Source: Gammaproteobacteria bacterium (GTDB lineage Bacteria; Pseudomonadota; Gammaproteobacteria; DSM-16500). Taken from it: a stretch of 64,000 nt of DNA. A program made the translations under genes and the position numbers. The DNA lies in contig JABDGC010000001.1 of the NCBI GenBank assembly GCA_013286215.1, forward strand, positions 1 through 64,000. The letters are read 5' to 3'. The notes beneath the pieces were generated by a model. It made no database searches, was not told the origin of the DNA, and saw nothing but the letters and a program-made list of their open reading frames with translations. This document shows positions 39,676-48,920 of this stretch, one piece after another. Position 1 is the first letter of the stretch, and every line of letters begins with the position of its first letter.

Positions 39676-42600
39676 TTACGCCTTATAATCAATTTTATCA
39701 TCAATTGGAATATTGTCCCATTCGCACCAGGCAGGCACAAGCGGAAAATAAAGTCCGAGCCGGGTGCGGCGCTGATCGAGCAGGTTCAAGGCTTGGTGAT
39801 ACTCCCGCATCTTTTCAGCGTATTTTTTCTTTTCCTGTTCTAAAAAGATGTTTAGGCTTTGATTCTCCGGGACAGAAGTTTTGTAATCAATAATCCAACG
39901 TAGCCCCGCTTCGTCGACAAAGGTTCTGTCGATGACCAGCATTTTAGCTTGTCCGTCGATCACTGCGGTTAAAGCATATTCCGCCCGGGCTTCCGGTCGT
40001 TCCTGCAGTAGCCATTGGCCGCGCGGGTCAGTCAAGGTGGTTGAAATTGCTTTTTCCGTTTTTTCGATGCCTGCCGCAACCTGGGAGGGGAGCAGACCGT
40101 TTTGCAGCAACAAGAGCTTGAGATAAGCACGGTGTTCTGCCGCTGTTTTAGTTTGCCACCAGCCTTGACCGAGGCGGGTCAGTTGCTGCAGTAAATAATG
40201 AACGACGGTGCCGATGAGGGGTGCTTCTTTCGGGGTAAGCTGGAACCCCTGAATTTTATTATGCGTCGGTCTTACCGCTGCTGGCAGGGCTGGAACCGGA
40301 TGCGACCAGGTCTCACTTAAACGTTTTATAAAGCGCATTTTTTTATTGTCTTCAGCGGTCGTCGCAGTTATAGCGGCACAGGGCCCCAGCTCCGCTTGAA
40401 TGGCCGGCCAGAGTTTTTTCAGCATGCTGCCTTCTGGCGGCAGCTTAAACTCGCCTGTTTCTGTGGTTTCCAGCGACAGACATAAATGCAACGTTTTTTT
40501 AGCGCGCGTGGCAGCGACATACAGCAAGCGCCCTTGCTCATGTTGCGTCTTGTTTTTTTCTTGCCGCAGAATGTGTTCATAGGTTTGGTCTTCTTGACCC
40601 CCAACGGCGTGGACGGGAGCCAGGAGCAAAGCGGTGGTGTTGTTGATTAGCGGCCGCTCTAACCAGGTCAGCAAGCGCTTGTCATTTTTATTCGTGCCTT
40701 TTTCGAGATGCGGCACAATGACCGTATCGAATTCCAGGCCCTTGGCATTATGAATCGTCATGATTTGAAGGCGACAATCCGCTTGGGTATTAGCCTGAGC
40801 ATAGAGCTGTTTCAGGGCCTCCTCGAAAGACGACCATTTTAGGCTAAGGCTGGTTTCATTTTGAGTGAGCTTTTTAAGGAGGCCAAAAAATATTTTGGCA
40901 TCATGCAGTTCAGCCACGTTTTCCAGACAAGCCGGGCCTCCGAGGGCCAGCCAGGTTTTTTCTACCCAGAGGTGAAGGTCTTCGCGATGGCGTTCCGCGA
41001 GCGCCGTTGTTAAAACAGGCAGGATGCGTTGGAGCTGCTTTTGTCCCCGGGGGCTGAGCCGCGAATCGCTTGCGTGTTGCAGGAGGCGCTGCCAGATCAG
41101 TTCCTGCTTTCGTTGTCCGGCAAGCAACAGGAGGTCCTGGAGACTAAGCCCGCACCAGGGCGCTCTTAAAATCGACAGCCAGGCGATGTGGTCTGCGGGA
41201 TATAGCAAGGCGCGCGTCAGGGCTAGTAAATCTTGAATCAGCGGCCGGGTTTCCAGCGGATCGATTTCCACGGCTTGATAGGGTAGGTTGGCGTTTTTCA
41301 ACGCGGGAATCAGGGTTTTGAGATGATTGCGAGAGCGCACCAGGATAGCGATTTTATCCTGCGAGTTGGTTTGCAGGGCCTGCTGAATAAGTTGCACAAT
41401 GCCCTGCGTTTGCGCCAGTGTCTCGGACTTTAAAAAAGGATGCAGCTGGACGGCCTGGCTTGCCGCGCCCTCTGGTTTTTCGCTGCTGGCGCTGGGGGTA
41501 TACGATACGGCGCCGCTCGCGATATCATCATAGGCTGGCAGCACGCGGTTAAAATGGCTGTTGAGCCAGTCGACCAGGGCCGGCGTCGAGCGAAAGTTGA
41601 CGGACAGTGTCAACGGTTTGAGGCGGATCGAGCCCAGTCCTTGTTGTCTCGCGCGCAAGAACAAACCTACTTCCGCTTCGCGGAAACGGTAAATCGATTG
41701 CATGGGATCACCGACCAGAAACAAACTACGCCCGTCGCCGTCCTGCCAACCACGCACCAGTTTTTTAAGCAGCTCATACTGGTTGCTGGAGGTATCTTGA
41801 AATTCATCAACCAAAATATGTTTTAATTGATAGTCGAGCACCAGGGCGAGATCAGTTGGGGCCTCTTCTTTTCCAAGCGCCAGTAAGGCGGCCAGGGCAT
41901 TTTCCGTGTAATCAATTTTGCCGGTCAATTTGAAAATCACATGCAATTGCGCTACGACGATTTTTAGGACTTCATGCAGCGCTTGCAGGGTTGCCCACTG
42001 GTTTTCCGAGTAGCCGGCGTCCGGAAGATGGCGCAGTTCAATGAAGGCTTGATGTAAATTTTCATTTACGCTGAGTGCTTCGATCAAGGCTTGCATCTGT
42101 TCCTTTTTCGATTTTTCGGTAGGGGGGAAGCCGTGTCGCTTGTCGAGGGATTTTCGCCAACGATCATCCTCGGTAAGTAAAAATTCAGCCAGGCCGAGCC
42201 AGGTCGCTTTTTCGTTTGCTAGGGTCCCCGGTAAGTTGTTCAAGCCTTCGCAGCGGAGGACGGCGGATTCGGGTTTGCTGGTTTTGAGATTGCCGCAGGC
42301 GAAGCGCAACAAGGAGAGTAAGTCTGGAACACAGTCGCGTGGGAAGACGGAGCGAAGTTTGGAGAGGGCTTCCTCAATGACGGCATTCAGGTTCGCTTCG
42401 AGCGCTTGACGCAAAGCCTTTGCATCAGCCGACGGTGCTGCGTCCTGATAGGCTAAAATATGCGGTAGCCATTGGTCCCGTTTACTCAGCATTTCAACGA
42501 GCAACTTCTCGGCGCTCTCCAGATTGTTGTCCAAATGCAGCAATAATTGCGCGATCGCGCTCGACCAGGCGACATTCTCCTCCAGGTGGGTCAGAAAAAT

Positions 42601-43068
42601 CTGCACCGCTTCGCGATAAAGGTTCCGCGGGTAATCCATGATTTCCGGCGAAGCGCCAAACTGAGAGAGTAAGGGCAGTTGCCGCGTGAGCAGGGTATTG
42701 AAGGCGTCGATCGTCTTGATGCGCAAACGATTGGGATTACTGAGCAAGTCCCAGTTTCGCGCCTGGTCTTGCTTTAAAGCGCTCGCCGCCAGCCGCCAGG
42801 TTTTTTGCTCATGCTCCACCTCGGGCAGCGGCTCGAGCTGGGCTCTTCGCAAGGCGTCGCGAATGCGTGAGCGCATTTCCGAGGCGGCTTTTTTAGTGAA
42901 GGTAATGGCGAGGATTTCCTCGGGCTCATTCACGCAGGAAAGCAGCCGCAGGAAACGTTGGGTGAGTAATTCGGTTTTTCCGGAGCCGGCCGGAGCCTGC
43001 ACAATGAAAGAGTGCGCGGGATTGAGCGCTTGTTCGCGTTGTGTCTGATCAAGAATCGTTTTGGTCAT
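39676..43068 (-). CDS. AddA-like UvrD-family helicase/PD-(D/E)XK nuclease
   Basis: A large (1130 residues from the ATG of MTKTILD) double-strand-break processing enzyme of the AddA/RecB type. Walker A is APAGSGKTELLTQRFL, motif Ia/III regions include ITFTKKAASEMRSRI, Walker B is ILVDEFQDTSSNQYELL, and motif VI shows LLYVAATRAKKTLHLCLS. The C-terminal nuclease domain carries LVIDRTFVDEAGLRWIIDYKT. Earlier ATGs (43116, 43089) are possible; 43068 overlaps the AddB-like gene by 20 bases. It is the last gene of an operon with the two-component genes. Its 3' end is duplicated at 38308-38356. Confidence 0.88.
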   Translation of the reverse strand: MTKTILDQTQREQALNPAHSFIVQAPAGSGKTELLTQRFLRLLSCVNEPEEILAITFTKKAASEMRSRIRDALRRAQLEPLPEVEHEQKTWRLAASALKQDQARNWDLLSNPNRLRIKTIDAFNTLLTRQLPLLSQFGASPEIMDYPRNLYREAVQIFLTHLEENVAWSSAIAQLLLHLDNNLESAEKLLVEMLSKRDQWLPHILAYQDAAPSADAKALRQALEANLNAVIEEALSKLRSVFPRDCVPDLLSLLRFACGNLKTSKPESAVLRCEGLNNLPGTLANEKATWLGLAEFLLTEDDRWRKSLDKRHGFPPTEKSKKEQMQALIEALSVNENLHQAFIELRHLPDAGYSENQWATLQALHEVLKIVVAQLHVIFKLTGKIDYTENALAALLALGKEEAPTDLALVLDYQLKHILVDEFQDTSSNQYELLKKLVRGWQDGDGRSLFLVGDPMQSIYRFREAEVGLFLRARQQGLGSIRLKPLTLSVNFRSTPALVDWLNSHFNRVLPAYDDIASGAVSYTPSASSEKPEGAASQAVQLHPFLKSETLAQTQGIVQLIQQALQTNSQDKIAILVRSRNHLKTLIPALKNANLPYQAVEIDPLETRPLIQDLLALTRALLYPADHIAWLSILRAPWCGLSLQDLLLLAGQRKQELIWQRLLQHASDSRLSPRGQKQLQRILPVLTTALAERHREDLHLWVEKTWLALGGPACLENVAELHDAKIFFGLLKKLTQNETSLSLKWSSFEEALKQLYAQANTQADCRLQIMTIHNAKGLEFDTVIVPHLEKGTNKNDKRLLTWLERPLINNTTALLLAPVHAVGGQEDQTYEHILRQEKNKTQHEQGRLLYVAATRAKKTLHLCLSLETTETGEFKLPPEGSMLKKLWPAIQAELGPCAAITATTAEDNKKMRFIKRLSETWSHPVPALPAAVRPTHNKIQGFQLTPKEAPLIGTVVHYLLQQLTRLGQGWWQTKTAAEHRAYLKLLLLQNGLLPSQVAAGIEKTEKAISTTLTDPRGQWLLQERPEARAEYALTAVIDGQAKMLVIDRTFVDEAGLRWIIDYKTSVPENQSLNIFLEQEKKKYAEKMREYHQALNLLDQRRTRLGLYFPLVPAWCEWDNIPIDDKIDYKA
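39708..39756 (-). repeat. Duplicated 3' end of the AddA-like gene (in-gene copy)
   Basis: The copy inside the intact gene, encoding LYFPLVPAWCEWDNI; the partner copy is at 38308-38356. Offset 1400, 46 of 49 bases identical. Confidence 0.85.
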
Positions 43069-45682
43069 AGGAAAAAGATCGATCTTCATGGATACGGCAA
43101 AAAGTTTGTAAGTCACAATGACGGCAGGATTTCGTCACACTTTTGGGGTCAACGGCAGCTTCTCCATGTTGGAAATCAAGAAATAACTGCCGGAGGTTGA
43201 TGCGCCATTGTTCGAGTTGCCCCTCCCAGGTCGGCGCATCGGCTTTGCTTTTCTCGTTCAAGATTTTGACGCCGGCGAGGTAAAGCTCTCTCTGCGCCAG
43301 TCCTTTCAAGGCGGTTTTAGCCGCATGCAGTTGCGCAAAAATCAACCCGCTGACCGTTTCTTGCTGCGTCAGGCAATACAAGGGCAATTGCGGCTCGTCG
43401 GGACGTTCGCCAAACCAGCCGCTGAGCTCACAGTTTTCACGGGTCTTGTAGTCGATGACCAGATGGTCACCCTCTGGCAAGCGGTCCACGCGGTCGACAC
43501 GCAAAGTAATGGGAAAATCGTCCATACGAATCTCGTGTGTCTGCTCTAGCGCGGCAACGGTAAAAGGCGGGCGCGCTTTTTCTAGCTCAAGCCAGTGGCG
43601 GAGTAAGCTTTTGAGGCGCTGTTGCAGCAAATCGTGATAGAGCGCGTCCTGACGAATGAAAGGCGCTGCTTCTGCGAGTGCCGCGGTCAGCGCCTGGTGA
43701 ATTTGAGTTTCCAGGTCCTCCGGCGAGAAGGCCAGCAAGGTTTTGTGGTCTTTTACCGTTTTCCAAAACAACTCCAGTGCTTTATGAATGACGCTGCCAC
43801 GGCTTTTGGCGGGCAGGCCGGCCTGGGTTTCTTCCAGGGCGCGTGCGCGCAGCCGCAGTTTGGCGAAAGCTTTGAAGGGGCAGGCGGCTTGCATTTCAAA
43901 AATATCCTTGCCGCCTTGTAATTTTTCCTGGGCTTGTAGGGGTGGCGCTTTTTCATCGTGCAGTGTTTCGAGTTTTTGAGAATGAAACACCGTTTGGAGA
44001 GTCGCTTTCAGTGGTGCCAGATCTAAATCAACGAGATTTTTTACTTCCAAGCCGGCAAGAAGTGGGCTGGGACGCAGTGCTTCTTTTTCATTGCGCTCTG
44101 CATAACTAAAGAAAACCACGGGAGCGGCTTGCTTGAATTGCTTGGTTAAGCGCCGGCTATAATCAAGCTGTCGTTCAGCAGTGGCGTTTGGCATGCCGAA
44201 GGTTTTTTGCAAATCATGCGGGATGAGCGGATTGGGCGTTGGAACCGGTGGCCAGGCGGTATCATCCAGGCCCAGGACCCAGAGAAAATCAAATGGAAGC
44301 CCGGCGCCTTCGAGTTGTCCCAGGATTTGCACGGGGGCATCCGGTGTTTCTGGCTGAAAATAGGTTTTCGTTGCGAGCACAGTGAGATAATGCAGCGCTT
44401 TTGCAGCGTTGACCTTGGCTAAAATCGAGTCCAGTGAACCGGCGTCCAGTATTAAGTCCTGCCAGCGGCCCACCACCTGATATTCCGTGCTATTCAAGCT
44501 TTGTTCTCCCGGCCAGCCCAGGCTGGTCAGCAGCTGGGCGAAATGGGCCAGCCAGTGGCTGATTCGTTGCGTGGCGGGCTGTGTCTTCCGTTGTTCCAGA
44601 TAGCATTGCAAACGTGCCGCTAGCTGTTCACAGTGAGCCTGTGTGAGTTCCGTGAGGAGGTCCTGCCAGGAGAGCTTGGTGAGGTTACGGCGCCGCAGTT
44701 GACTGTCCAGCTGAATGCGCGGGAGCATTTCTTTTTCCGCATCGCCGAGGAAAGGGGAATGCAAGAGGGCGCTGACTGTCGCGGAGGAAAGCGACTTCAG
44801 CGGTAAATTCAACAAGGCCAGTGCTTGTTGAATCAGTGGATAAGAGGCCAGGGTTCGGCCGGCGGAGATATTGTAGCTTTCAGGGCCTTCAAAGACTTCG
44901 TTAAAGGCGGAAAGCAGGGCTTCTCTTTTCTCTTCCAGGTTAGAAGCAATGCAGCCGATGGTGGCCTCAGGCCAGTGTTCGTGAATTTTTCGGGCCCAGC
45001 GTGCCATGGTTTGAATTTCAGTTTCTTCGTCAGCCAGGCTGATTTGAAATGGAGCATGCTCTGCCTGCGTTTCCAGCTGTTCAACCCGCATTCCCTGTGA
45101 CGCGCAGGCCGCCAGCAAGTCCCGGTGTTGTGGCGCGATCTCCGTGAAATTAAGCAAGACGACTTCCCGTGGAAGCGGAATGTGATTTTGCCGAATTTCT
45201 TCAATAAGGCGGTCAGTCAAGCTAGCGTTGTCCAGCCAGCCTTCTTCCAGGCAGCGCTGCGCGAAGCGCTCGGCCCAAGCTTGAAAGTGACGGGAGTTTT
45301 CCGTGAAGGCAAAAGAGGGATGGTCAAAGTCGATCTGCCAGAGTCGTAGGGTTGTCCAGGCGGATTTAGCCTGTTTGGCCAGGTCCGAGAGCTTTAAGAG
45401 CAAGCCGCTGTCCGGCTCTTCGGCGATCACTTCTTCCCATAAGATCAACTCTTGATTAGCTGTAAGCGGGAGCAAGTCAGCGTTCATGTGCTCGGCGCTG
45501 TATTGATGCCAGAGTTCTTGGATCCAGGCACTGAACGGACGAATTGCCGGGCTCGGCCAGCAGGTCTGCGCTTGTTTCAGGTGTTCCTGGTTGTAGCGCT
45601 TGATCAGGGTTGCCGCGAGACGCTGGTTTGGCGTTAGCACTAGCGCCTGGGTTTGCAGTATTGGAAGTAGGGAGGCGATCAT
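43049..45682 (-). CDS. AddB-like PD-(D/E)XK nuclease with Fe-S staple
   Basis: 877 residues of the AddB-like / probable DNA repair protein group, the partner of the AddA-like helicase next to it. The N-terminal half is an inactive helicase-like fold. The C-terminal nuclease has FEMQAACPFKAFAKLRLRAR (first cluster Cys), LRVDRVDRLPEGDHLVIDYKT (catalytic residues) and CRHCDLQTFCRIHE (three further Cys), the pattern of a 4Fe-4S staple. Its start overlaps the histidine kinase stop by four bases. Together the two proteins would resect DNA ends for RecA, taking the place of RecBCD. Confidence 0.85.
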   Translation of the reverse strand: MIASLLPILQTQALVLTPNQRLAATLIKRYNQEHLKQAQTCWPSPAIRPFSAWIQELWHQYSAEHMNADLLPLTANQELILWEEVIAEEPDSGLLLKLSDLAKQAKSAWTTLRLWQIDFDHPSFAFTENSRHFQAWAERFAQRCLEEGWLDNASLTDRLIEEIRQNHIPLPREVVLLNFTEIAPQHRDLLAACASQGMRVEQLETQAEHAPFQISLADEETEIQTMARWARKIHEHWPEATIGCIASNLEEKREALLSAFNEVFEGPESYNISAGRTLASYPLIQQALALLNLPLKSLSSATVSALLHSPFLGDAEKEMLPRIQLDSQLRRRNLTKLSWQDLLTELTQAHCEQLAARLQCYLEQRKTQPATQRISHWLAHFAQLLTSLGWPGEQSLNSTEYQVVGRWQDLILDAGSLDSILAKVNAAKALHYLTVLATKTYFQPETPDAPVQILGQLEGAGLPFDFLWVLGLDDTAWPPVPTPNPLIPHDLQKTFGMPNATAERQLDYSRRLTKQFKQAAPVVFFSYAERNEKEALRPSPLLAGLEVKNLVDLDLAPLKATLQTVFHSQKLETLHDEKAPPLQAQEKLQGGKDIFEMQAACPFKAFAKLRLRARALEETQAGLPAKSRGSVIHKALELFWKTVKDHKTLLAFSPEDLETQIHQALTAALAEAAPFIRQDALYHDLLQQRLKSLLRHWLELEKARPPFTVAALEQTHEIRMDDFPITLRVDRVDRLPEGDHLVIDYKTRENCELSGWFGERPDEPQLPLYCLTQQETVSGLIFAQLHAAKTALKGLAQRELYLAGVKILNEKSKADAPTWEGQLEQWRINLRQLFLDFQHGEAAVDPKSVTKSCRHCDLQTFCRIHEDRSFSYDQNDS

Positions 45683-47028
45683 TTTTTTGGAAAGATAATG
45701 TCGAATTGTAAGCCCTGGTTGCCCGGTCCGGAATTCAGTAAAATCGAGGCGTGGTGCAAGTCGGCGACTTGACTGACGATGGCCAGCCCCAGGCCGCTGC
45801 CGGAAGCCTGGGTTCTCGGGATGCGGAAAAAGCGCTCGAAGACGCGCTCACGCAGTTCCGGCGGAATACCCGGCCCGGTGTCGGTGACGCGAAAGATAAC
45901 ATGACGCTCAGTATCCAGCAGCTCGACTTTGACCAAACCCTGGGCGGGCGTATAGCGGATGGCATTGTCGACCACGTTGCGAATCAGGATGCCGAGGGCT
46001 GCGTCACTGCCTTCGATGATTTCATCTTCCTTTTGTGAGGTCAGCTCAATTTCAATATTTTTTTCCAGGGCCTGGGGAACCAAGTAGGCGATGATTTCCG
46101 TCGCCAGTTTGTGCAGCTCGACGGGTTTGGCTTCCGACAGGGCTTTTTCCTCGCCCAGGCGGCTGAGTGTCAGCAGCTGGGTCACGACATGGGTGCAGCG
46201 GTCCACGCTTTGCACGACCTTGGAGAAGGCTAAATTGCGGTCTTCTTCATCTTCTGTTTTGATTGCCACCTGGGTTTGCGTCTTGAGAGCAGCGAGCGGA
46301 GTACGCAACTCATGCGCGGCATCGGCAGCGAAGCGCTTGTTGCGCTCGAAGGCCAATTTAAGGCGGATGAAGAGTTTATTCAGCTCTGACACCAGGGGCT
46401 CGATTTCCACTGGAATTTGGCTCATGTTCACCGGGGCCAAATAGGTCGAGGCGCGGTTTGATATTTCCCCGGTCACGCGCGTGACTGAGCGCAGCGCCAG
46501 CGAAACGATTAGCCAGACCAGCAAGCCAAAAATGGGATAGGTGATCAGCAGGATATAGGCATTGTTGCGCGCGATATCGTCCGCCAGCTGGGTGCGCGTA
46601 ATGTAGGTTTCGCCGACAATAATTTTAATTTTCATTTTCTCGTCGCTCATGGTGTAAATACGCCAGTCTTTTTCATCCAACATTTGGTCGCTAAAACCAA
46701 AGGGCGTGTTTTTCAACTCGGGAAATTCGTTGGTGGAATGGAGTAAGAGCTGTCCGGAGCGATCCCAGACTTGAAAGAGGAAGTTTTGCTTCGAAGCCGA
46801 CATGGCTTGCTTGATATCCTTGATGATGGTGCGGCGAACATATTCATCCTCGTTGGCCGATTGGCTCAGAATATCAATAAAGGAAGCCAGCTTTGTCAGC
46901 TGATTGTCCAGAGAAGGTTGCACCACATGCTCGTCCAGCAGGTAGTTGCCGATGGCGGTGATGGCGGAGGCGATGGTGACGCTGATCAAGAGGCTGACAA
47001 GCAAAAAGTAGCGTATCGAGCGGATCAT
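45679..47028 (-). CDS. Sensor histidine kinase, QseC/PmrB type
   Basis: 449 residues: membrane helix near the N-terminus (YFLLVSLLISVTIASAITAI), a periplasmic sensing domain (~35-155), a second helix (YILLITYPIFGLLVWLIVSLAL), a HAMP segment, the H-box FAADAAHELRTPLAALKTQ with phospho-His239, and the ATP-binding N box NVVDNAIRYTP and G box GPGIP...GLGLAIV. It overlaps the response regulator by four bases (ATGA) upstream and the AddB-like gene by four bases downstream. The stimulus is not visible in the sequence. Confidence 0.93.
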   Translation of the reverse strand: MIRSIRYFLLVSLLISVTIASAITAIGNYLLDEHVVQPSLDNQLTKLASFIDILSQSANEDEYVRRTIIKDIKQAMSASKQNFLFQVWDRSGQLLLHSTNEFPELKNTPFGFSDQMLDEKDWRIYTMSDEKMKIKIIVGETYITRTQLADDIARNNAYILLITYPIFGLLVWLIVSLALRSVTRVTGEISNRASTYLAPVNMSQIPVEIEPLVSELNKLFIRLKLAFERNKRFAADAAHELRTPLAALKTQTQVAIKTEDEEDRNLAFSKVVQSVDRCTHVVTQLLTLSRLGEEKALSEAKPVELHKLATEIIAYLVPQALEKNIEIELTSQKEDEIIEGSDAALGILIRNVVDNAIRYTPAQGLVKVELLDTERHVIFRVTDTGPGIPPELRERVFERFFRIPRTQASGSGLGLAIVSQVADLHHASILLNSGPGNQGLQFDIIFPKK

Positions 47029-47723
47029 TTTTTCGTGGTACTTTTCTTGTCTTGGCCGGTGTCTTTTAATTTTTCGATCATGTAGCCAATGCCACGAATG
47101 GTACGAATAAATTCTTGGCCGAATTTCTTTCTCAGATTATGGATGTGTACCTCAAGCGCATTGCTGTCGACTTCTTCTCCCCAGCCGTAGAGGGATTGCG
47201 TCAGATGCTCACGGGATAAAACGCGTCCTTCGTTTTCGAGCAGAATATGCAGCAAAGCGAATTCACGCCGCGGCAACGTAATGTTTTCCTGGTCCAGAGT
47301 GACTAAATGCGAGGCTGGATCCAGGGTTAAATTGCCGTGCACAATTTGCGGCAGAGCCCGTGAAGCAAAACGTCTCTGCAACGCTCTTAACCGAGCGCAG
47401 ACTTCATCAAGGTCGAACGGTTTTGTCAGGTAATCGTCTGCGCCACTATCTAAACCTCTTACGCGTTCTTCAATGGATTCGCGCGCTGTCAAAATCAAGA
47501 CTGGCGTGGTGTTGCCGCGAGACCGCATTCTTTGCAGGATGGAGATGCCGTCAATTTTTGGCAGGGTGAGATCAAGGATAACCAGATCAAAGGTTTCATT
47601 TTGCAGGGCTTGGTCAGCAGCTAGCCCATTTTTTGCCCAATCCACGGTATAGCCAACCTGGATAAGACCAGTACGCAGGCCATCGCCTAATAATTCATCA
47701 TCTTCTACGAGAAGTACGCGCAT
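47025..47723 (-). CDS. OmpR-family response regulator
   Basis: 232 residues: receiver domain with acidic pair VEDDE, phospho-Asp51 in LVILDLTLP, Thr/Lys switch residues in ILTARES and YLTKPF, and a winged-helix DNA-binding domain (LPRREFALLHILLENEGRV, HIHNLRKKFG, IRTIRGIGYMIE). Closest in layout to QseB/PmrA/TctD. First gene of a tightly overlapping operon that continues into the histidine kinase, the AddB-like and the AddA-like genes. A nested palindrome lies upstream at 47795-47931. Confidence 0.94.
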   Translation of the reverse strand: MRVLLVEDDELLGDGLRTGLIQVGYTVDWAKNGLAADQALQNETFDLVILDLTLPKIDGISILQRMRSRGNTTPVLILTARESIEERVRGLDSGADDYLTKPFDLDEVCARLRALQRRFASRALPQIVHGNLTLDPASHLVTLDQENITLPRREFALLHILLENEGRVLSREHLTQSLYGWGEEVDSNALEVHIHNLRKKFGQEFIRTIRGIGYMIEKLKDTGQDKKSTTKK

Positions 47724-47794
47724 AGTTAGCTAACTTTTAGAGCTGATTATTCTAACAATAGCTTTTTTAAGGAAAAATTGCAACCTGGTACGTT

Positions 47795-47931
47795 GTCAAC
47801 TTGATTTTGTCCCGTTTCGCTTGCTGTCATCCTGAGCGCAGCGAAGGATCTCACTCCCTAAGCAGCAAGGAGATCCTTCGCTGCGCTCAGGATGACAGAG
47901 ACTTTGCACAGGACGACAAAATCAAGTTGAC
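47795..47931. repeat. Nested palindromic element (GTCATCCTGAG type)
   Basis: The outer inverted ends GTCAACTTGATTTTGTCC (47795-47812) and ACAAAATCAAGTTGAC (47916-47931) enclose an inner perfect hairpin with 28-base arms (47824-47851 and 47871-47898) that begins CTGTCATCCTGAGCGCAGCG. The inner motif is a widely dispersed bacterial palindrome. It lies between the uracil-glycosylase-like gene and the response-regulator operon, where it may stop or attenuate read-through. Confidence 0.88.
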
Positions 47932-47973
47932 GCTCTACTAGATAGGGGTAGGCTCTGGTATCCGTCTTTCTGC

Positions 47974-48720
47974 TTAGTAAACGCTTCGCAATAAATGAAG
48001 CGGCTTGAAAAAATGCAAGACCTCCGGATTGGTAATGAAGGAATGATTGTAGGGATGCTCGGCACTGAGTTTTTTTACGTTCGTGGGGGGCAGCAGTTTT
48101 TCGATTATCGTGGCGATTTTACCGAAGAGGAGAAACTCGACGTGCGGGCGCTGTGCTAAAAGAAAATGGATGACCGCCTGAATGAAAGGCTGCCAAGCAA
48201 GAGCATCCTTGCGAACTTGGCCGCCTTTTGCTTGCGGATGCAAGACCAGAGAGGCATTTAATAAGAGGAAGCCTTGCTCCAGCAGTTGCGTGAAAAATTC
48301 CGTGTTAGTTTGCGCTAGCTGCGTTTTATCGAGACATACAATGTCAGGCTGAGCCAAATGAGGCGGTTTCAGCAAGCCTTCCGCGACCAGCAGCATTTTG
48401 AAGAGGTTTCTCAAAGAGGTGGCGCGGTTTACTTTTTTACTCATTCCCTGGGGGGACCAAAGCTCAGTTACAGCGGCGTCCCAAAATGCGTAGCCATTCG
48501 CCGAGGCGGCGCGCGGGTAGGGTGATTCACCGAGCAGGAGATAATTGACTTTGGAGACCGGCAGGGAAAAGGCGTTGAAAATTTTTTCCGGCCCTGGCAG
48601 CCAGGCTTCTGTGGTGGCCAGTTTTTCAAGATAAGCACCGTCCATGCGCGTCAGCGCTTGGCGGAGGCAGGATCGCCAGGAAGGATGCACGTTTTTCAAG
48701 GAAAAATGCGGCTCGGTCAT
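47974..48720 (-). CDS. Uracil-DNA-glycosylase-like protein with altered catalytic motif
   Basis: The start chosen is ATG of MTEPHFSLKNVHPSW, because the longer frame to 48753 runs into a dispersed repeat. It gives 248 residues. The family fold is suggested by YLLLGESPYPRAASANGYAFWD (60-81), aligned with GQDPYH...GLAFS of Ung, a TNTEFF element, FLLFGKIA and HPYNHSFI in place of HPSPLS. The usual catalytic Asp of GQDPY is replaced (GESPY), so it may be inactive on uracil, or belong to a related family with another substrate. No proven role. Its 3' end faces the response-regulator operon. Confidence 0.65.
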   Translation of the reverse strand: MTEPHFSLKNVHPSWRSCLRQALTRMDGAYLEKLATTEAWLPGPEKIFNAFSLPVSKVNYLLLGESPYPRAASANGYAFWDAAVTELWSPQGMSKKVNRATSLRNLFKMLLVAEGLLKPPHLAQPDIVCLDKTQLAQTNTEFFTQLLEQGFLLLNASLVLHPQAKGGQVRKDALAWQPFIQAVIHFLLAQRPHVEFLLFGKIATIIEKLLPPTNVKKLSAEHPYNHSFITNPEVLHFFKPLHLLRSVY

Positions 48721-48740
48721 GTTTATTGCACCGGACTGCC

Positions 48741-48842
48741 CCCTCTCCTCCACGCTTTTTGTGGAGGAGAGGGCTGGGGAGAGGAGGTAAGAAGTGATCT
48801 GACTTTTAAGTTCATGAATCTTTTTTACCTCCTAATCCCTAA
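48741..48842. repeat. Dispersed GTGGAGG-type element, degraded two-hairpin form
   Basis: The left hairpin (48741-48773) is intact and is followed by GGGGAGAGGAGGTAA; about 35 bases later the inverted inner sequence TTTTTTACCTCCTAATCCC appears but its hairpin is missing. It lies between divergent genes. Confidence 0.7.
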
Positions 48843-48880
48843 ACGAGAAATACGATTTATTCAACGAAGCCGTAATATAG

Positions 48881-48886
48881 TATAAT
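48881..48886 (+). promoter_or_regulatory. Probable -10 box of the Trm112-like gene
   Basis: TATAAT 35 bases before the ATG at 48921; no clear -35. Confidence 0.4.
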
Positions 48887-48920
48887 AAATTGTATTAACT
48901 GAATATAGAAAGGCTTGCTG

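Noticed and set aside
39676-45682. AddA/AddB-like pair considered as a phage-defence system
   Set aside because: Motifs and sizes match the general recombination pair of many gammaproteobacteria; the unusual part is only the operon partners.
47824-47898. Repeated palindrome considered as a CRISPR repeat
   Set aside because: There is a single inverted pair and no series of direct repeats with spacers, and no cas genes nearby.
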